64,000 bases of DNA from Actinomyces sp. oral taxon 170 str. F0386. GTDB taxonomy: Bacteria > Actinomycetota > Actinomycetes > Actinomycetales > Actinomycetaceae. This document shows, in pieces, positions 17,993 through 29,766 of this stretch (positions are counted from its first letter, which is position 1; the number at the start of each line of letters is the position of its first letter). A model generated the notes under the pieces. It was not told where the DNA came from and did not search any database. It worked only from the letters and a program-made list of their open reading frames with translations. The DNA lies in the NCBI RefSeq assembly GCF_000195595.1, contig NZ_GL882544.1:1-64000 (forward strand), given 5' to 3'. Made by a program: the position numbers and the translations under genes.

Positions 17993-18333
17993 ATCGTTCC
18001 TTGCCAGAGAAGAAGTTACCGACGCAGCAGTAATGCCAGTCCTGCCTGGCGACATCGTTCAGTTCTCAATCGGGCTCAGATGGATCCGGCACTCACTTCT
18101 CAAGCTCTCGACATGTTGTGACGATCTCGCGCTCAACGCCTGACGGCGCTGCGGCATTGGGGTGAGAGTACGACATTGTTACGGAAAATCTGTAGATGAG
18201 GAACATCGTCTACAACGGCTCGTGCTAAGTGCGTACTGATTCGCCGCACACTGGCGTGATCTTCGTCTCGGCGGGTTTCTCGATCATGTCGCGCGAAGGC
18301 CGGATCGGCGACGTAAACTTACGGGCGACCAAC

Positions 18334-18369
18334 ATCCTTTAAGTCCGTCCAGAGAGGCGGGGAAGGAGG
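18334..18369 (+). promoter_or_regulatory. PyrR-binding RNA hairpin in the pyr leader
   Basis: The sequence at 18347-18357 reads TCCAGAGAGGC, matching the known PyrR loop consensus UCCNGNGAGGY. Flanking CCG (18345-18347) and CGG (18358-18360) and the outer CCTT/AAGG pairs form the hairpin. The downstream arm runs into GGAAGGAGG, the pyrR ribosome site, so bound PyrR would plausibly block translation when uridine nucleotides are plentiful, as described for mycobacterial pyrR. The rest of 17993-18333 holds no gene; an inverted repeat TGTAGA/TCTACA (18191-18214) is the only other structure seen. Confidence 0.8.
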
Positions 18370-18375
18370 CCTGAA

Positions 18376-19047
18376 ATGGCCGAACGTTTGTCAGGCGCTT
18401 CCAGCGCACCATCCTCGGGCAAGGAGATCCTCGGACCTCCTGAGATAGCCCGGTCACTGTTCCGTATCGCGCACGAGATCCTGGAGCGCAACCACGGAGC
18501 CCAGGACGTCGTCGTCCTGGGGATCCCCAGTGGGGGAGTTCCTCTTGCACACAGACTCGTCGAGGCGCTCGCCGTCGCCTCAAGTGAGGGGGCGCAGCAG
18601 GATGAGCAGGCGGAGCGGTCACAGACCTCCGGTGACAGGGTTCCGGTCGGCACCTTGGACATCACCATGTACCGTGACGATCTGGGACGTCACCCGATCC
18701 GCGTTCCCCGTCCCACTGAGATCCCCCGGGGCGGCATCGACGGCAGGATCGTCATCCTCGTCGACGATGTCCTCTACTCCGGACGCACGATCCGCGCCGC
18801 CCTCGACGCCCTGGGTGCGATCGGCCGCCCCCGGGCCGTACAGCTGGCCACGCTCGTGGACCGCGGACACCGCGAGCTGCCCATACGAGCCGACTACGTG
18901 GGCAAGAACCTGCCGACGTCCCGAACTGAAAAGGTCGTGGTCTCCCTGACCGAGCTGGGTGCCCCCATCGACGCCGTCACCATCGTTCCCGCAGACGTCC
19001 CCACTGAGCGTTCGAGCGAGCGCACCGACCAGGAGGCCACCCGATGA
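18376..19047 (+). CDS. pyrR: Bifunctional pyr operon regulator / uracil phosphoribosyltransferase PyrR
   Basis: A 223-aa type I phosphoribosyltransferase that senses UMP/UTP and binds the pyr mRNA. The PRPP-binding loop reads [34 protein letters not shown] and the [12 protein letters not shown] segment match PyrR, and [30 protein letters not shown] is the typical C-terminal part. An insertion of about 20 residues ([20 protein letters not shown]) is longer than in Bacillus-type proteins. GGAAGGAGG lies 7 bp before the ATG, inside its own target hairpin. The stop overlaps the pyrB start by 4 nt. Confidence 0.96.
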   Translation: MAERLSGASSAPSSGKEILGPPEIARSLFRIAHEILERNHGAQDVVVLGIPSGGVPLAHRLVEALAVASSEGAQQDEQAERSQTSGDRVPVGTLDITMYRDDLGRHPIRVPRPTEIPRGGIDGRIVILVDDVLYSGRTIRAALDALGAIGRPRAVQLATLVDRGHRELPIRADYVGKNLPTSRTEKVVVSLTELGAPIDAVTIVPADVPTERSSERTDQEATR

Positions 19048-20033
19048 AGCACCTGCTCTCCGCCAAGGACCTGACCCACGACGAGGCGGTCATGGTCCTG
19101 GACACAGCCGAGGCCATGGCCGCCACCCAGAGCCACGCGGTCAAGAAGCTGCCCACCCTGCGCGGCAAGACCGTGGTCAACCTCTTCTTCGAGGACTCCA
19201 CCCGGACCCGGCTGTCCTTCGAGGCAGCCGCCAAGCGCCTGAGCGCCGACGTCATCAACTTCTCCGCCAAGGGCTCCTCGCTGTCCAAGGGGGAGTCCCT
19301 CAAGGACACCGCCCAGACGATCATGGCCATGGGGGCGGACGCCGTCGTCGTGCGCCACTCGGCCTGCGGCGCCGCGCATCTGCTGGCCCATGCCGGCTGG
19401 ATCAACGTGCCCGTCCTCAACGCGGGTGACGGCACCCACCAGCACCCCACCCAGGCGCTCCTGGACGCCATGACCCTGCGCCGCTGGTATATCCCGGGCG
19501 CGCCAGCCACGGCGGACGGGAGCCCCGCCCCCCAGGGACGTGATCTGGAGGGGGCCCGTGTCATCATCGTCGGAGACGTCCTGCACTCCCGGGTGGCGCG
19601 CTCCAACGTGGACCTCCTGACCGCGCTCGGCGCCCAGGTCACCCTGGTGGCGCCCCCGACGCTGCTTCCCGTCGGCATGGACGACTGGCCCTGCGAGGTC
19701 TCCTACAACCTCGACGAGGCCCTTGAGGAGGTTCAGCCCGACGCCGTCATGATGCTGCGCGTCCAGCGCGAGCGCATGAGCGCCGCCGGTGGCGGCTTCT
19801 TCCCGAGCCCCGCCGAGTACTCCAGCGTCTACGGCCTCAACTCCGCCCGTCGCCGGGCCATGCCGGAGCACGCCATCGTCATGCACCCCGGTCCCATGAA
19901 CCGCGGCCTCGAGATCACCGCCGAGGCCGCAGACGACCCCCGCTCGCGCATCATCGAGCAGGTCGGCAACGGCGTCTCCGTGCGCATGGCCGCTCTCTAC
20001 CTCCTCCTCGCTGACGAAGGGAACCAGCTGTGA
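19044..20033 (+). CDS. pyrB: Aspartate carbamoyltransferase catalytic chain
   Basis: A 329-aa enzyme joining carbamoyl phosphate and aspartate in the second step of UMP synthesis. The carbamoyl-phosphate site [19 protein letters not shown], the [16 protein letters not shown] loop with its active-site Lys, the [15 protein letters not shown] motif and the [11 protein letters not shown] and [11 protein letters not shown] ends are all present. No pyrI regulatory gene is adjacent. Its start overlaps pyrR and its stop overlaps pyrC by 4 nt each. Confidence 0.97.
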   Translation: MKHLLSAKDLTHDEAVMVLDTAEAMAATQSHAVKKLPTLRGKTVVNLFFEDSTRTRLSFEAAAKRLSADVINFSAKGSSLSKGESLKDTAQTIMAMGADAVVVRHSACGAAHLLAHAGWINVPVLNAGDGTHQHPTQALLDAMTLRRWYIPGAPATADGSPAPQGRDLEGARVIIVGDVLHSRVARSNVDLLTALGAQVTLVAPPTLLPVGMDDWPCEVSYNLDEALEEVQPDAVMMLRVQRERMSAAGGGFFPSPAEYSSVYGLNSARRRAMPEHAIVMHPGPMNRGLEITAEAADDPRSRIIEQVGNGVSVRMAALYLLLADEGNQL

Positions 20034-21352
20034 CCTCCCACCTCCTGACCGGTGTCCGCCCCTACGGCGAGGACCCCACCGACATCCTCATCACTGACGG
20101 AACCATCACCGCCATCGGCCCCGACGCCGCGGCGAAGGCCCCTGCCGACGCCGTGCGCCACGACCTGAGCGGGCTCATCGCCCTGCCCGGGCTCGTCGAT
20201 ATCCATACCCACCTGCGCGAGCCTGGCGGGGAGTCCGCTGAGACCATCTACTCCGGTACCCGTGCCGCGGCCGCCGGCGGCTACACCGCCGTCTTCGCCA
20301 TGGCCAACACCACTCCGGTTCAGGACAGCGCCGGCGTCGTCGAGCAGGTCCTACGACTGGGGCGCGAGGCCGGCTGGGTGGACGTCCACCCCGTCGGCGC
20401 CGTTTCCGCGGGCCTGGCCGGCGAGCACCTCTCCGACATGGGGGCGATGGCCTCCTCCGCCGCCCGGGTGCGTGTTTTCTCCGACGACGGCAAGTGCGTC
20501 TCCGACCCCGTCCTCATGCGCCGGGCTCTGGAGTACGTCAAGTCCTTCGACGGCGTCATCGCCCAGCACGCACAGGATCCCCGCCTCACCGAGGGCTCCC
20601 AGATGCACGAGGGCGTCATCTCCGCCGAGCTGGGCCTGCGCGGGTGGCCGGCGGTGGCCGAGGAGTCGATCATCGCCCGCGACGTCCTGCTGGCCGAGCA
20701 CGTCGGTTCGCGCCTGCACGTGTGCCACCTGTCCACCGCCGGCAGCGTCGACATCATCCGCTGGGCCAAGGCCCGCGGCATCAACGTCACCGCGGAGGTC
20801 ACCCCGCACCACCTCCTGCTGACCGATGAGATGGCACGCACCTACTCGCCCCTGTACAAGGTCAACCCCCCACTGCGCACGGCCGAGGACGTCGAGGCCG
20901 TCCGCCAGGCCCTGGCCGACGGCATCATCGACGCCATCGGGACCGACCACGCCCCCCACCCGCTGGAGGACAAGGACTGCGAGTGGCAGGCAGGAGCCTT
21001 CGGCATGACGGGCCTAGAGACCGCGCTGAGCGTCCTGATCGAGACAATGGTGAGCACCGGTCGCATGACCTGGCGCGACATCGCCCGGGCCATGTCCTCG
21101 GCGCCCGCCCGCATCGGTCGCCTGAGCGACCAGGGGCGCGAGCTCGAGGTCGGTGCCCCGGCCAACATCACAGTGGTGGCCCCCGAGGTCCGCCGCACCG
21201 TCGACGGCGCCGCTCAATGGACCAGCTCCACGAATACCCCCTACGCGGGCATGGAGCTGCCGGGGCACGTCAAGGCCACCTTCCTCCACGGCCGTCCCAC
21301 CGTCCTGGACGGGGTTCCCGTCGAAGCCCCTGCCGGCTCGGCCCATGCCTGA
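20030..21352 (+). CDS. pyrC: Dihydroorotase
   Basis: A 440-aa amidohydrolase that closes N-carbamoylaspartate to dihydroorotate. The zinc-binding [12 protein letters not shown] motif, the [12 protein letters not shown] His, the [12 protein letters not shown] segment and the catalytic GTDHAPH are clear and place it in the class I (PyrC, long) type. The frame starts with GTG overlapping the pyrB stop. The carA ATG lies 8 bp inside its end, so the operon is continuously coupled. Confidence 0.97.
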   Translation: MTSHLLTGVRPYGEDPTDILITDGTITAIGPDAAAKAPADAVRHDLSGLIALPGLVDIHTHLREPGGESAETIYSGTRAAAAGGYTAVFAMANTTPVQDSAGVVEQVLRLGREAGWVDVHPVGAVSAGLAGEHLSDMGAMASSAARVRVFSDDGKCVSDPVLMRRALEYVKSFDGVIAQHAQDPRLTEGSQMHEGVISAELGLRGWPAVAEESIIARDVLLAEHVGSRLHVCHLSTAGSVDIIRWAKARGINVTAEVTPHHLLLTDEMARTYSPLYKVNPPLRTAEDVEAVRQALADGIIDAIGTDHAPHPLEDKDCEWQAGAFGMTGLETALSVLIETMVSTGRMTWRDIARAMSSAPARIGRLSDQGRELEVGAPANITVVAPEVRRTVDGAAQWTSSTNTPYAGMELPGHVKATFLHGRPTVLDGVPVEAPAGSAHA

Positions 21353-22568
21353 GTCGAGCCACCGCCCAGCCGCCCTCCTCGTCCTGGAGGACGGCTGGGC
21401 CCTGCGGGGCCGCAGCTACGGGGCTCAAGGACGCACCATTGGAGAGATCGTCTTCTCCACCGGGATGACCGGGTACCAGGAAACACTGACCGACCCCTCC
21501 TACCACCGTCAGATCGTGGTGCAGACCGCACCACATATCGGTAACACCGGGGTCAACGACGAGGACGCCGAGTCCGACCGCATCTGGGTGGCCGGCTACG
21601 TCGTACGCGAACCTGCCCGACGAGCCTCCAGCTGGCGCTCCCGCCGTGAGCTGGAGGACGATCTTCGTGACGGCGGCATCGTCGGCCTCTGCGAGGTCGA
21701 CACCCGGGCCCTGACCCGGCACCTGCGCGAGGCCGGCGCCATGCGCGGCGGCATCTTCTCCGGTCAGGCCCTGCCGTCCGGCGCTACCGACCCCGGTGGC
21801 CCCAGTCAGGCCTGCATCGATATCTGTCTGGAGGCCGTGCGCAGTGAGCCGCCCATGAACGGCCGCGCCCTGGCCGCCGAGGTGACCACTACCTCCGGCT
21901 ACGTCGTCGAGCCCACCGAGCCGGCCGAGAGACAGGAGCCGGTCGCGGTGCTGGCCGCCATCGATCTGGGCATCAAGTCCCGCACCCCGTGGCAGTTCGC
22001 TGAGCGCGGCATACGCGTCCACGTCCTGCCCCAGTCCACGACTCTCTCCGAGATCCTCGCCCTCAGACCCGATGGCGTCCTGTTCTCCAACGGCCCTGGA
22101 GACCCGGGGACCGCGGACGCCGAGATCGAGCTGCTGCGCGGCGTACTCGACGCTCACATCCCCTTCTTCGGCATCTGCCTGGGCAACCAGCTCCTGGGAC
22201 GTGCCATGGGCTACGGCACCTACAAGCTCGCCTACGGGCACCGCGGTGTCAACCAGCCCGTCCTGGACCGCGCCACCGGCAAGGTGGAGATCACGGCACA
22301 CAACCACGGCTTCGCCGTCGACGCACCCGTTGACGAGCCCTCCACAGCCCCCTTCGACAACGGCCGCTACGGTCGGGTGGAGGTCTCCCACCTGGGACTC
22401 AACGACGGTGTCGTCGAGGGACTACGGGCACTGGACCTGCCGGCCTTCTCCGTCCAGTACCACCCCGAGGCCGCTGCCGGACCCCACGACGCCGAGCACC
22501 TCTTCGACCGATTCATCCGCCTCATGCGGGAGCACCGCGAGGGCCAGGACCGTGAGGACACGAACTGA
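21345..22568 (+). CDS. carA: Carbamoyl phosphate synthase small (glutaminase) subunit
   Basis: About 407 aa. The N-terminal domain ([37 protein letters not shown]) is unique to CarA. The C-terminal class I glutamine amidotransferase carries the nucleophile elbow [16 protein letters not shown] and later the catalytic HPEA ([20 protein letters not shown]). Supplies ammonia to CarB for carbamoyl phosphate, used in both pyrimidine and arginine synthesis. It starts before the pyrC stop; carB starts one base after its own stop. Confidence 0.97.
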   Translation: MPESSHRPAALLVLEDGWALRGRSYGAQGRTIGEIVFSTGMTGYQETLTDPSYHRQIVVQTAPHIGNTGVNDEDAESDRIWVAGYVVREPARRASSWRSRRELEDDLRDGGIVGLCEVDTRALTRHLREAGAMRGGIFSGQALPSGATDPGGPSQACIDICLEAVRSEPPMNGRALAAEVTTTSGYVVEPTEPAERQEPVAVLAAIDLGIKSRTPWQFAERGIRVHVLPQSTTLSEILALRPDGVLFSNGPGDPGTADAEIELLRGVLDAHIPFFGICLGNQLLGRAMGYGTYKLAYGHRGVNQPVLDRATGKVEITAHNHGFAVDAPVDEPSTAPFDNGRYGRVEVSHLGLNDGVVEGLRALDLPAFSVQYHPEAAAGPHDAEHLFDRFIRLMREHREGQDREDTN

Positions 22569-22569
22569 C

Positions 22570-25500
22570 ATGCCTGCTCGCCCTGATATCACCTCCGTCC
22601 TGGTCATCGGATCGGGACCCATCGTCATCGGGCAGGCCTGCGAGTTCGACTACTCCGGGACCCAGGCCTGCCGCGTCCTGCGCGCTGAGGGAATCCGCGT
22701 CATCCTGGTCAACTCCAACCCGGCCACGATCATGACTGACCCCGACGTCGCCGACGCCACCTACATCGAGCCAATCACCCCCGAGGTACTGACCACCATC
22801 ATCGCCAAGGAACGGCCCGACGCCCTCCTGCCCACCCTGGGCGGGCAGACCGCCCTCAACGCCGCCATGAGCCTGGTCGAGCGCGGTGTGCTCGATGAGT
22901 ACGACGTCGAGCTCATCGGTGCCTCCGCCGCCGCCATCAACGCCGGGGAGGACCGTGACGAGTTCAAGGACGTCGTCGAGCGCTGCGGCGCCGAGGTCGC
23001 CCGCAGCGTCATCGCCCACACCATGGATGAGTGCCGCGCGGGAGTCGATGCCCTGGGCGGCTACCCGGTCGTCGTGCGCCCCTCCTTCACGATGGGCGGC
23101 CTGGGCAGCGGCGTCGCCTTCAATGACGCGGACCTGCATCGCATCGCCGGGGCAGGTCTGGCGGCCTCCCGCACCACCGAGGTCCTCCTGGAGGAGTCGA
23201 TCCTGGGCTGGAAGGAGTACGAGCTCGAGCTCATGCGCGACACCGCCGACAACGTGGTGGTCGTGTGCTCCATCGAGAACGTCGACCCCGTGGGAGTGCA
23301 TACCGGTGACTCCATCACCGTGGCCCCTGCCCTGACCCTCACCGACCGCGAGCTCCAGCGGCTGCGGGACATCGGCATCGCCGTCATCCGGGAGGTCGGG
23401 GTCGATACCGGCGGCTGCAACATCCAGTTCGCCGTCGACCCGGCCACCGGCAGGATCGTCGTCATCGAGATGAACCCGCGCGTCTCCCGGTCCTCAGCCC
23501 TGGCCTCCAAGGCCACCGGCTTCCCGATCGCCAAGATCGCCGCACGCCTGGCCGTGGGTTACACGCTCGACGAGATCCCCAACGACATCACCGGCTCCAC
23601 CCCGGCCTCCTTCGAGCCGACCCTGGACTACGTGGTCGTCAAGGTCCCGCGCTTCGCCTTCGAGAAGTTCCGGGGCGCCGACCCCAGGCTCACCACCACC
23701 ATGAAGTCGGTGGGAGAGGCCATGGCGATCGGCCGCTCCTACACCGAGGCCCTCCAGAAGGCCTTGCGCTCCCTGGACAAGAAGGGATCCGTCTTCCACT
23801 GGGACGGACCGGCCCCCAGCCAGCAGCAGACCGCCGAGCTGCTGGAGTCCATCGCCATCCCCAGCGAGCACCGGTTGGTCGACCTCCAGCAGGCCGTGCG
23901 CGGCGGAGCCACGATTGCTCAGCTCCACGAGGCCACCCGCATCGATCCCTGGTTCCTGGACCAGATGCTGCTTCTTGAGGAGGTGGCCCAGGAGGTCAGG
24001 GGCGCATCCGCGCTCACTCCGGAGGTCCTGGCCCTGGCCAAGCGCCACGGCTTCTCCGACGTCCAGGTCGCCGCCCTGCGCGGCATCAGCGAGGACACGG
24101 TGCGAGAGGTCCGCCATGCCTTCGGCCTGCGGCCCGTCTACAAGACCGTGGACACCTGCGCCGCCGAGTTCGCCTCGCGCACCCCCTACCTCTACTCCAG
24201 CTACGACCTGGAGACCGAGGTGGCATCCCGTGAGCGTGAGGCCGTCATCATCCTGGGCTCGGGCCCCAACCGGATCGGCCAGGGCATCGAGTTCGACTAC
24301 TCCTGTGTTCACGCCGCGATGGCGCTGTCCGATCGCTACGAGACCGTCATGGTCAACTGCAACCCTGAGACCGTCTCCACCGATTACGACATCTCCGGCC
24401 GGCTTTACTTCGAGCCCCTGACCTTCGAGGACGTCATCGAGATCTACGAGGCCGAGCTGGCGGCCGGCCCCGTGACCGGTGTCATCGTCCAGCTCGGTGG
24501 CCAGACACCGCTGTCTCTGGCCGCCAGGCTGGCCGAGGCCGGTGTGCCGATCCTGGGGACGAGCCCTGAGGCCATCGACGCCGCTGAGGACCGCGAGGCC
24601 TTCGGCGTCGTTCTTCAGCGCGCCGACCTGCCCGCACCGGCGCACGGCACCGCTCTGAGCGACGAGCAGGCGCGCTCAGTCGCCCAGGGCATTGGCTATC
24701 CGGTCCTGGTGCGCCCCAGCTACGTGCTTGGCGGTCGCGGCATGGAGATCGTCTACGACGCCCAGGGACTCGACGACTATCTCCAGCGCGCCAGTCTTGA
24801 GCCCGGAGGCGTCTACGGGACCGGGCCACTACTCATCGACCGTTTTCTCGACGACGCCATCGAGATCGATGTCGACGCCCTTTACGACGGCAGCGAGCTG
24901 TTCCTCGGCGGGGTCATGGAGCACATCGAGGAGGCCGGTATCCACTCCGGTGACTCCGCCTGCGTCATGCCGCCCATGACCCTGTCCGACACGGAGATCG
25001 CTCGCATCCGACGCTCGACCGAGGCGATCGCCAAAGGGGTGGGCGTGCAAGGGCTGCTCAATATCCAGTTCGCCCTGGTCTCCGATGTTCTCTACGTCAT
25101 CGAGGCCAACCCTAGGGCATCGCGCACAGTCCCCTTCGTCTCGAAGGCATCCGGTGTGCAGCTCGCCAAGGCGGCGGCCCTCATCATGACGGGGGAGACC
25201 ATCGCCTCGCTCAGGCGCTCCGCTCACCTCCCCGAGGCCGACGCCGCCGTCTCCGATCCCGATGACCCGATCGCCGTCAAGGAGGCGGTCCTGCCCTTCA
25301 AACGGTTCCGTACCACCGAGGGGCGCGTGGTCGACACGATCCTGGGGCCGGAGATGCGTTCCACCGGGGAGGTCATGGGCTACGACGTCGACTTCCCGCG
25401 GGCCTTCGCCAAGTCCCAGGCCGGTGCCTACGGTGGCTTACCAGGAGAGGGCACGCTGTTCGTCTCGGTGGCCGACCGGGACAAGCGCGCCATCATCCTG

Positions 25501-25929
25501 CCGGTGGCCCGGCTCGCCGAGCTCGGCTTCACGGTCCTGGCCACCACCGGGACCGCGCAGGTGCTGCGCCGCAACGGGATCGACGCCATGGCGGTGCGCA
25601 AGATCAGTCAGGGTGTCGGCGCCCACGGTGAGCAGACGATCGCCGGACTCATCGAGTCCGGAGCCATCGACATGGTTGTCAACACCCCCAAGGGCCAGGG
25701 TGCCCGTGCCGACGGGTACTCCATCCGCGCGGCCACCACCGGCGCCGACCGTCCCATCATCACCACCGTCCAACAGCTCCAGGCGGCGGTCCAGGCCCTC
25801 GAGGCCCAGCTGCGCGGTCCCTTCCAGGTTCGCAGCCTTCAGGAGCACATCGCCGCCCGCCGATCCCGGCGGGGCTCGACGCCCGAGTCCCGCCCCGTTG
25901 CCCCTGTTGACGACAAGGAGACTCGATGA
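22570..25929 (+). CDS. carB: Carbamoyl phosphate synthase large subunit
   Basis: 1119 aa, full length. The two homologous ATP-grasp halves are visible: the first begins [20 protein letters not shown], the second near [20 protein letters not shown]. Each is followed by its metal/ATP motifs ([21 protein letters not shown] and [20 protein letters not shown]). The C-terminal methylglyoxal-synthase-like allosteric domain ([35 protein letters not shown]) is the usual site for UMP or ornithine control. Its stop overlaps the pyrF start by 4 nt. Confidence 0.98.
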   Translation: MPARPDITSVLVIGSGPIVIGQACEFDYSGTQACRVLRAEGIRVILVNSNPATIMTDPDVADATYIEPITPEVLTTIIAKERPDALLPTLGGQTALNAAMSLVERGVLDEYDVELIGASAAAINAGEDRDEFKDVVERCGAEVARSVIAHTMDECRAGVDALGGYPVVVRPSFTMGGLGSGVAFNDADLHRIAGAGLAASRTTEVLLEESILGWKEYELELMRDTADNVVVVCSIENVDPVGVHTGDSITVAPALTLTDRELQRLRDIGIAVIREVGVDTGGCNIQFAVDPATGRIVVIEMNPRVSRSSALASKATGFPIAKIAARLAVGYTLDEIPNDITGSTPASFEPTLDYVVVKVPRFAFEKFRGADPRLTTTMKSVGEAMAIGRSYTEALQKALRSLDKKGSVFHWDGPAPSQQQTAELLESIAIPSEHRLVDLQQAVRGGATIAQLHEATRIDPWFLDQMLLLEEVAQEVRGASALTPEVLALAKRHGFSDVQVAALRGISEDTVREVRHAFGLRPVYKTVDTCAAEFASRTPYLYSSYDLETEVASREREAVIILGSGPNRIGQGIEFDYSCVHAAMALSDRYETVMVNCNPETVSTDYDISGRLYFEPLTFEDVIEIYEAELAAGPVTGVIVQLGGQTPLSLAARLAEAGVPILGTSPEAIDAAEDREAFGVVLQRADLPAPAHGTALSDEQARSVAQGIGYPVLVRPSYVLGGRGMEIVYDAQGLDDYLQRASLEPGGVYGTGPLLIDRFLDDAIEIDVDALYDGSELFLGGVMEHIEEAGIHSGDSACVMPPMTLSDTEIARIRRSTEAIAKGVGVQGLLNIQFALVSDVLYVIEANPRASRTVPFVSKASGVQLAKAAALIMTGETIASLRRSAHLPEADAAVSDPDDPIAVKEAVLPFKRFRTTEGRVVDTILGPEMRSTGEVMGYDVDFPRAFAKSQAGAYGGLPGEGTLFVSVADRDKRAIILPVARLAELGFTVLATTGTAQVLRRNGIDAMAVRKISQGVGAHGEQTIAGLIESGAIDMVVNTPKGQGARADGYSIRAATTGADRPIITTVQQLQAAVQALEAQLRGPFQVRSLQEHIAARRSRRGSTPESRPVAPVDDKETR

Positions 25930-26810
25930 GCCCCGCCGCATCCCCCCAGCCCGGTCGGCTCCGGCGCCCCTTCGGTGCCCGCCTGGCCGATGCCATGGAC
26001 GACCAGGGTCCCCTGTGCGTCGGCATCGACCCTCATCCGAGCCTTCTCGATGCCTGGGGGCTGGCCGACTCCGCCGCCGGCCTACGGGACTTCGCCCTGC
26101 GAACCGTCGACGCGGTGGCCGGACGAGTGGCCGCCGTCAAGCCGCAGTCCGCCTTCTTCGAGTGCCACGGCAGTGCAGGCATCGCGGTTCTCGAGGAGAC
26201 CCTGGCGGCACTGCGCGATGTCGGCACCCTGTCGGTCCTCGACGTCAAGCGCGGCGACATCGGTTCCACCATGGTCGGCTACGCCCAGGCCTATCTGTCC
26301 GACGGGGCGCCCCTGGCCGCCGACTCCATCACCGTCTCACCCTACCTGGGCTACGGCTCCCTCACCCCCGCGCTGGACCTGGCGGAGGCGAGCGGGCGGG
26401 GCATCTTCGTCTTGGCGCTCACCTCCAATCCCGAGGGGGCCACCGTCCAGCACGCCATCCGCGGGGACCAGGCGGTGGCTGCCGGCGTCGTGGAGGGCGT
26501 CACTGCCTCCAACGCCCCGGCCAGCGGTGAGGGCAGGCTCGGCAGCATCGGGCTGGTCGTTGGCGCCACCGTCGGGGAGGCCGTCTCCCATCTGGAGATC
26601 GACCTGCTGCACGCCAACGGCCCGCTCCTGGCTCCCGGTGTCGGCGCACAGGGGGCGGGACCCGCCGAGTTGGAGTCCGTCTTCGGAGCGGCTCGCCGTC
26701 ATGTTCTGGCTTCCACCTCACGCGGGGTTCTCAAGGCCGGCCCTTCCATCGAGGCGCTACGGACGGCTGCGCTAGCAGCTACCCATGAGGCAGCCACCGC
26801 CTTACGCTGA
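25926..26810 (+). CDS. pyrF: Orotidine 5'-phosphate decarboxylase
   Basis: A 294-aa enzyme making UMP from OMP. The catalytic signature [22 protein letters not shown] contains the Asp-Lys-Asp set. GVDPHP-like [15 protein letters not shown] at the N terminus, [12 protein letters not shown], and a final [12 protein letters not shown] phosphate loop fit the longer actinobacterial (PyrF type 2) form. It is the last gene of the coupled pyr run. pyrD and pyrE are not in this cluster and must lie elsewhere. Confidence 0.96.
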   Translation: MSPAASPQPGRLRRPFGARLADAMDDQGPLCVGIDPHPSLLDAWGLADSAAGLRDFALRTVDAVAGRVAAVKPQSAFFECHGSAGIAVLEETLAALRDVGTLSVLDVKRGDIGSTMVGYAQAYLSDGAPLAADSITVSPYLGYGSLTPALDLAEASGRGIFVLALTSNPEGATVQHAIRGDQAVAAGVVEGVTASNAPASGEGRLGSIGLVVGATVGEAVSHLEIDLLHANGPLLAPGVGAQGAGPAELESVFGAARRHVLASTSRGVLKAGPSIEALRTAALAATHEAATALR

Positions 26811-26954
26811 CGCCGCGTGACTGCACGCGATCAACGTGTGTGCGGGAACACGAAGTCAGTGCCGGAATAGCGGCCCCTGCGAATGCGAGTGCATCCGACC
26901 CGACTTATGCTTGTGGTGCGGGTCACTGGCACTGGACTGGGGGAGGAGACCACC

Positions 26955-27266
26955 ATGACGCTTCCTACACTGACACCCGAGCAACGGGCTGAGGCGCTGG
27001 AGAAGGCTGCCGCTGCGCGATCGCAGCGCGCTCGTATCAAGTCCGAGCTCAAGAGCGGAGAGCTCAAGCTCTCCGACTTCTTCACCGCCTCGGACACTGA
27101 TGAGGTCCTGGGCAAGATGAAGGTCAGGGCGCTACTCGTCTCCCTCCCGCGCGTCGGAACGACAACAGCCGACGCCATTCTCGCGGACGTGCATATCGCC
27201 GAGTCCCGGCGGGTGCGTGGCCTGGGGGCGAACCAGCGGGCAGCACTGGTGGAGCGTTTCGGCTAG
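26955..27266 (+). CDS. mihF: Integration host factor, actinobacterial type (MihF)
   Basis: About 103 aa, a nucleoid-associated DNA-bending protein. The N terminus TLPTLTPEQRAEALEKAAAAR, the basic helix RARIKSELKSGELKLSDFF, and a helix-two-turn-helix region MKVRALLVSLPRVGTTTADAIL ending in VRGLGANQRAALVERFG follow the mycobacterial IHF pattern. The ATG at 26955 is preferred over an upstream in-frame start at 26883 because GGGAGGAG precedes it. The position between pyrF and gmk is the conserved one. Confidence 0.95.
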   Translation: MTLPTLTPEQRAEALEKAAAARSQRARIKSELKSGELKLSDFFTASDTDEVLGKMKVRALLVSLPRVGTTTADAILADVHIAESRRVRGLGANQRAALVERFG

Positions 27267-27317
27267 CACGCCGTCTGAGACAGCGGGTCGTGCTGGCGGC
27301 GTCCGGTAGGTCATGAT

Positions 27318-27911
27318 GTGACCATGACCGACGCCGCCGCCTCGTCCGCTCCCTCTCTCGCTCGTCTGACCGTCCTGGCAGGACCAACAGCGGTGGGCAA
27401 GGGCACTGTCGTCACCGAGTTGCGTAGACGCCATCCGGACCTCTTCGTCTCGATCTCCGCCACCACCCGCAGGCCCCGCCCCGGCGAGGTTGACGGTGTG
27501 CACTACTACTTCGTCAGCGACGAGGACTTCGACTCCCTCGTCGCAACCGACCAGATGCTGGAGTGGGCCCTGGTTCACGGTGCCCACCGCTACGGCACCC
27601 CTCGTGGTCCCGTTCAGGATGAGCTCGACGTCGGGCGACCCGCACTCCTGGAGATCGACGTGGCCGGCGCTCGCCAGGTTCGCCGGGCCATGCCTGAGTC
27701 CCGACTCGTCTTTCTCGCGCCGCCGAGCTGGGAGGAGCTCGTCCGCCGGCTCGCCGGCCGTGGAACGGAGGACTCTGAGGAGCAGAAGCGACGTCTGGCC
27801 ACGGCACGCACCGAGCTGGACGCGGTCGGCGAGTTCGACCACGTGGTCATCAACGACACCGTGGCGAGCGCCACCGCAGAGCTCGAGAGACTCATGGGAC
27901 TTGGCAGTTAG
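27318..27911 (+). CDS. gmk: Guanylate kinase
   Basis: 197 aa. Phosphorylates GMP to GDP. P-loop LAGPTAVGKGTVV, the GMP-binding ISATTRRPRPGEVDGVHYYFVSDEDFD region, and ALLEIDVAGARQVRRAMPESRLVFLAPPSWEEL with the later RLATARTELDAVGEFDHVVIND all match the family. The GTG at 27318 has AGG 7 bp upstream; an ATG two codons later (27324) is equally possible. The gene precedes rpoZ, a linkage widespread in bacteria. Confidence 0.96.
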   Translation: MTMTDAAASSAPSLARLTVLAGPTAVGKGTVVTELRRRHPDLFVSISATTRRPRPGEVDGVHYYFVSDEDFDSLVATDQMLEWALVHGAHRYGTPRGPVQDELDVGRPALLEIDVAGARQVRRAMPESRLVFLAPPSWEELVRRLAGRGTEDSEEQKRRLATARTELDAVGEFDHVVINDTVASATAELERLMGLGS

Positions 27912-27956
27912 AATATCGTGGCTCTGAACTATCGAGATTGAACCGGAGGCATGCAC

Positions 27957-28355
27957 ATGCTCGGAACCTCTCCCCAGCCCGAGGGCATCACCAACCCGCC
28001 GATCGATGACCTTCTGGAGAAGGTCGACTCCAAGTACGGGCTCGTGGTGGAGGCCGCCAAGCGCGCCCGCCAGATCAACACCTACACCCAGCAGCTAGAG
28101 GACAACCAGTTCGAGTTCTTCGGGCCGCTGGTCGACTCCGAGGTCGGCGAGAAGTCGCTCGGCATCGCTCTGCGGGAGATCGCCGAGGACAAGCTCGAGG
28201 TCATCCCCGGAGACGTCGCCCGTGCCCGCCGCGCCGAGGCCGAGGAGGCCCGTCGCGCCGCCGAGGCCGACATGTTCAGCGACATCTCCCTGGACGCTCC
28301 GGTCTCCCTCGAGGCGGGTGAGACTCCCACCAGCCTCGACGACATCCAGTTCTGA
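27957..28355 (+). CDS. rpoZ: RNA polymerase omega subunit
   Basis: About 132 aa. Core assembly subunit of RNA polymerase, binding beta-prime. The region [31 protein letters not shown] is the family core, followed by [17 protein letters not shown]. The C-terminal tail of about 50 residues, rich in Ala, Glu and Arg, is longer than in E. coli and typical of actinobacteria. ATG at 27957 has GGAGG 7 bp upstream; the frame's earlier ATG at 27951 is too close to it. Confidence 0.95.
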   Translation: MLGTSPQPEGITNPPIDDLLEKVDSKYGLVVEAAKRARQINTYTQQLEDNQFEFFGPLVDSEVGEKSLGIALREIAEDKLEVIPGDVARARRAEAEEARRAAEADMFSDISLDAPVSLEAGETPTSLDDIQF

Positions 28356-28366
28356 GCCTCGCTCGC

Positions 28367-29698
28367 ATGGACGAGCCGCACACCACTGCGAGTGAACGCG
28401 CCGCGACCGCCCTTCGGGCGCCGCGGCGCGTCGTCGTCGGCGTGGCCGGTTCCATTGCCGCCTACAAGGTGCCCTTTGTCATTCGACTGCTGCGTCAGGC
28501 CGGGCACGAGGTCAAGGTGGTGGCCACCGAGTCGGCGCTGCGTTTCATCGGGGCGCCGGCACTGGCAGCGGTCAGCGGGCAGACCGTGTCCACCGGTGTC
28601 TTCGATGACCCGGCCGCGGTGGAGCACGTGGCTGTGGCCGAGTGGGCCGAGCTGGTCCTGGTCGCCCCGGCCTCGGCGGACCTGCTGGCGCGGGTGCGTG
28701 CGGGGCGGGCCGATGATCTGCTGACTGCGACGATCCTGACCACTGAGGCCCCCGTCGTCTTGGCACCTGCTATGCACACCCAGATGTGGCTCAATCCCGC
28801 CACCCGGGACAATGTGACAGTGCTGCGTGAGCGCGGCCTGACGGTCATTGATCCCGACTCCGGTCGTCTGACCGGCAGGGACTCCGGCTTGGGGCGCCTG
28901 CCTGAGCCCGAGCAGATCGTCTCCCGGGCCCTGGCCATCCTGCGGCAGCCCGAGCACCAGGATGACGACGTCGCTTCGGCCGAAACGACTGGGAGCCTAG
29001 AAGGACGGCATGTCGTCGTCTCCGCCGGTGGCACGCGCGAACCCATCGACCCGGTGCGCTACCTGGGAAACAGGTCCTCCGGCCGTCAGGGGTGCGCGCT
29101 AGCCGCGGCCGCGGCCGAGCAGGGCGCCCGCGTTACCCTCGTACAGGCCCATGTGGCCTCGGAACTGCTCGATGCTCTACCACCGGGTGTCGCCGTCATC
29201 GCCGCCGGCACCGCCTCCGACATGCTCCATGCCGTGCGTGAAGTCGCCCGCGATGCCGACGCCGTTATCATGGCAGCGGCCGTCGCCGACTACCGGCCGC
29301 TCACCGTGGCGGCCACCAAGATCAAGAAGCAGGCATCCACGGTGTCGGATCACCGGAGCGGACCCACGATGTCCATCGAGCTCACCACCAACCCGGATAT
29401 TCTGACCGGGCTGGTGACCGATCCGCCCCGAGCCGGCCAGATCGTCGTCGGGTTCGCCGCCGAGACCGGGGACGACGATGGCGACGTGCTCTTCCACGGA
29501 GCGGTCAAGGCCCGTCGTAAGAGGGCGCACCTCCTGGCGGTCAACGCGGTAGGGGAGGACCTCGGATTCGGCGACGTGCCCAACGCTGTGGTGGTTCTGG
29601 ACGGCCAGGGCTCGGAAGTGGCTCGTGGACAGGGCAGCAAGATGGACATCGCCCGCCTTCTCATCGGCCTTACTGCAGACCTGGTGAACGGTTCCTGA
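28367..29698 (+). CDS. coaBC: Bifunctional phosphopantothenoylcysteine decarboxylase / phosphopantothenate-cysteine ligase
   Basis: 443 aa; catalyses two steps of coenzyme A synthesis. The N-terminal flavoprotein CoaC domain has [29 protein letters not shown], the [22 protein letters not shown] segment and the [13 protein letters not shown] clamp. The C-terminal CoaB domain begins near [26 protein letters not shown] and has AAVADYRP and the Lys-containing TKIKK segment. It starts 11 bp after rpoZ, its conserved neighbour. Confidence 0.97.
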   Translation: MDEPHTTASERAATALRAPRRVVVGVAGSIAAYKVPFVIRLLRQAGHEVKVVATESALRFIGAPALAAVSGQTVSTGVFDDPAAVEHVAVAEWAELVLVAPASADLLARVRAGRADDLLTATILTTEAPVVLAPAMHTQMWLNPATRDNVTVLRERGLTVIDPDSGRLTGRDSGLGRLPEPEQIVSRALAILRQPEHQDDDVASAETTGSLEGRHVVVSAGGTREPIDPVRYLGNRSSGRQGCALAAAAAEQGARVTLVQAHVASELLDALPPGVAVIAAGTASDMLHAVREVARDADAVIMAAAVADYRPLTVAATKIKKQASTVSDHRSGPTMSIELTTNPDILTGLVTDPPRAGQIVVGFAAETGDDDGDVLFHGAVKARRKRAHLLAVNAVGEDLGFGDVPNAVVVLDGQGSEVARGQGSKMDIARLLIGLTADLVNGS

Positions 29699-29766
29699 AG
29701 ATCCGCGGTGCACTTTCGTGGGTAATGCCACCATGGATCGGCACCGGTGGTGGCTACGATGGACAG

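Noticed and set aside
27313-27321. ATGATGTGA short frame at the gmk start
   Set aside because: Two codons then a stop; it is part of the gmk initiation region.
29699-29766. Possible SAM riboswitch before metK
   Set aside because: The 68-bp gap is too short and lacks the conserved core.
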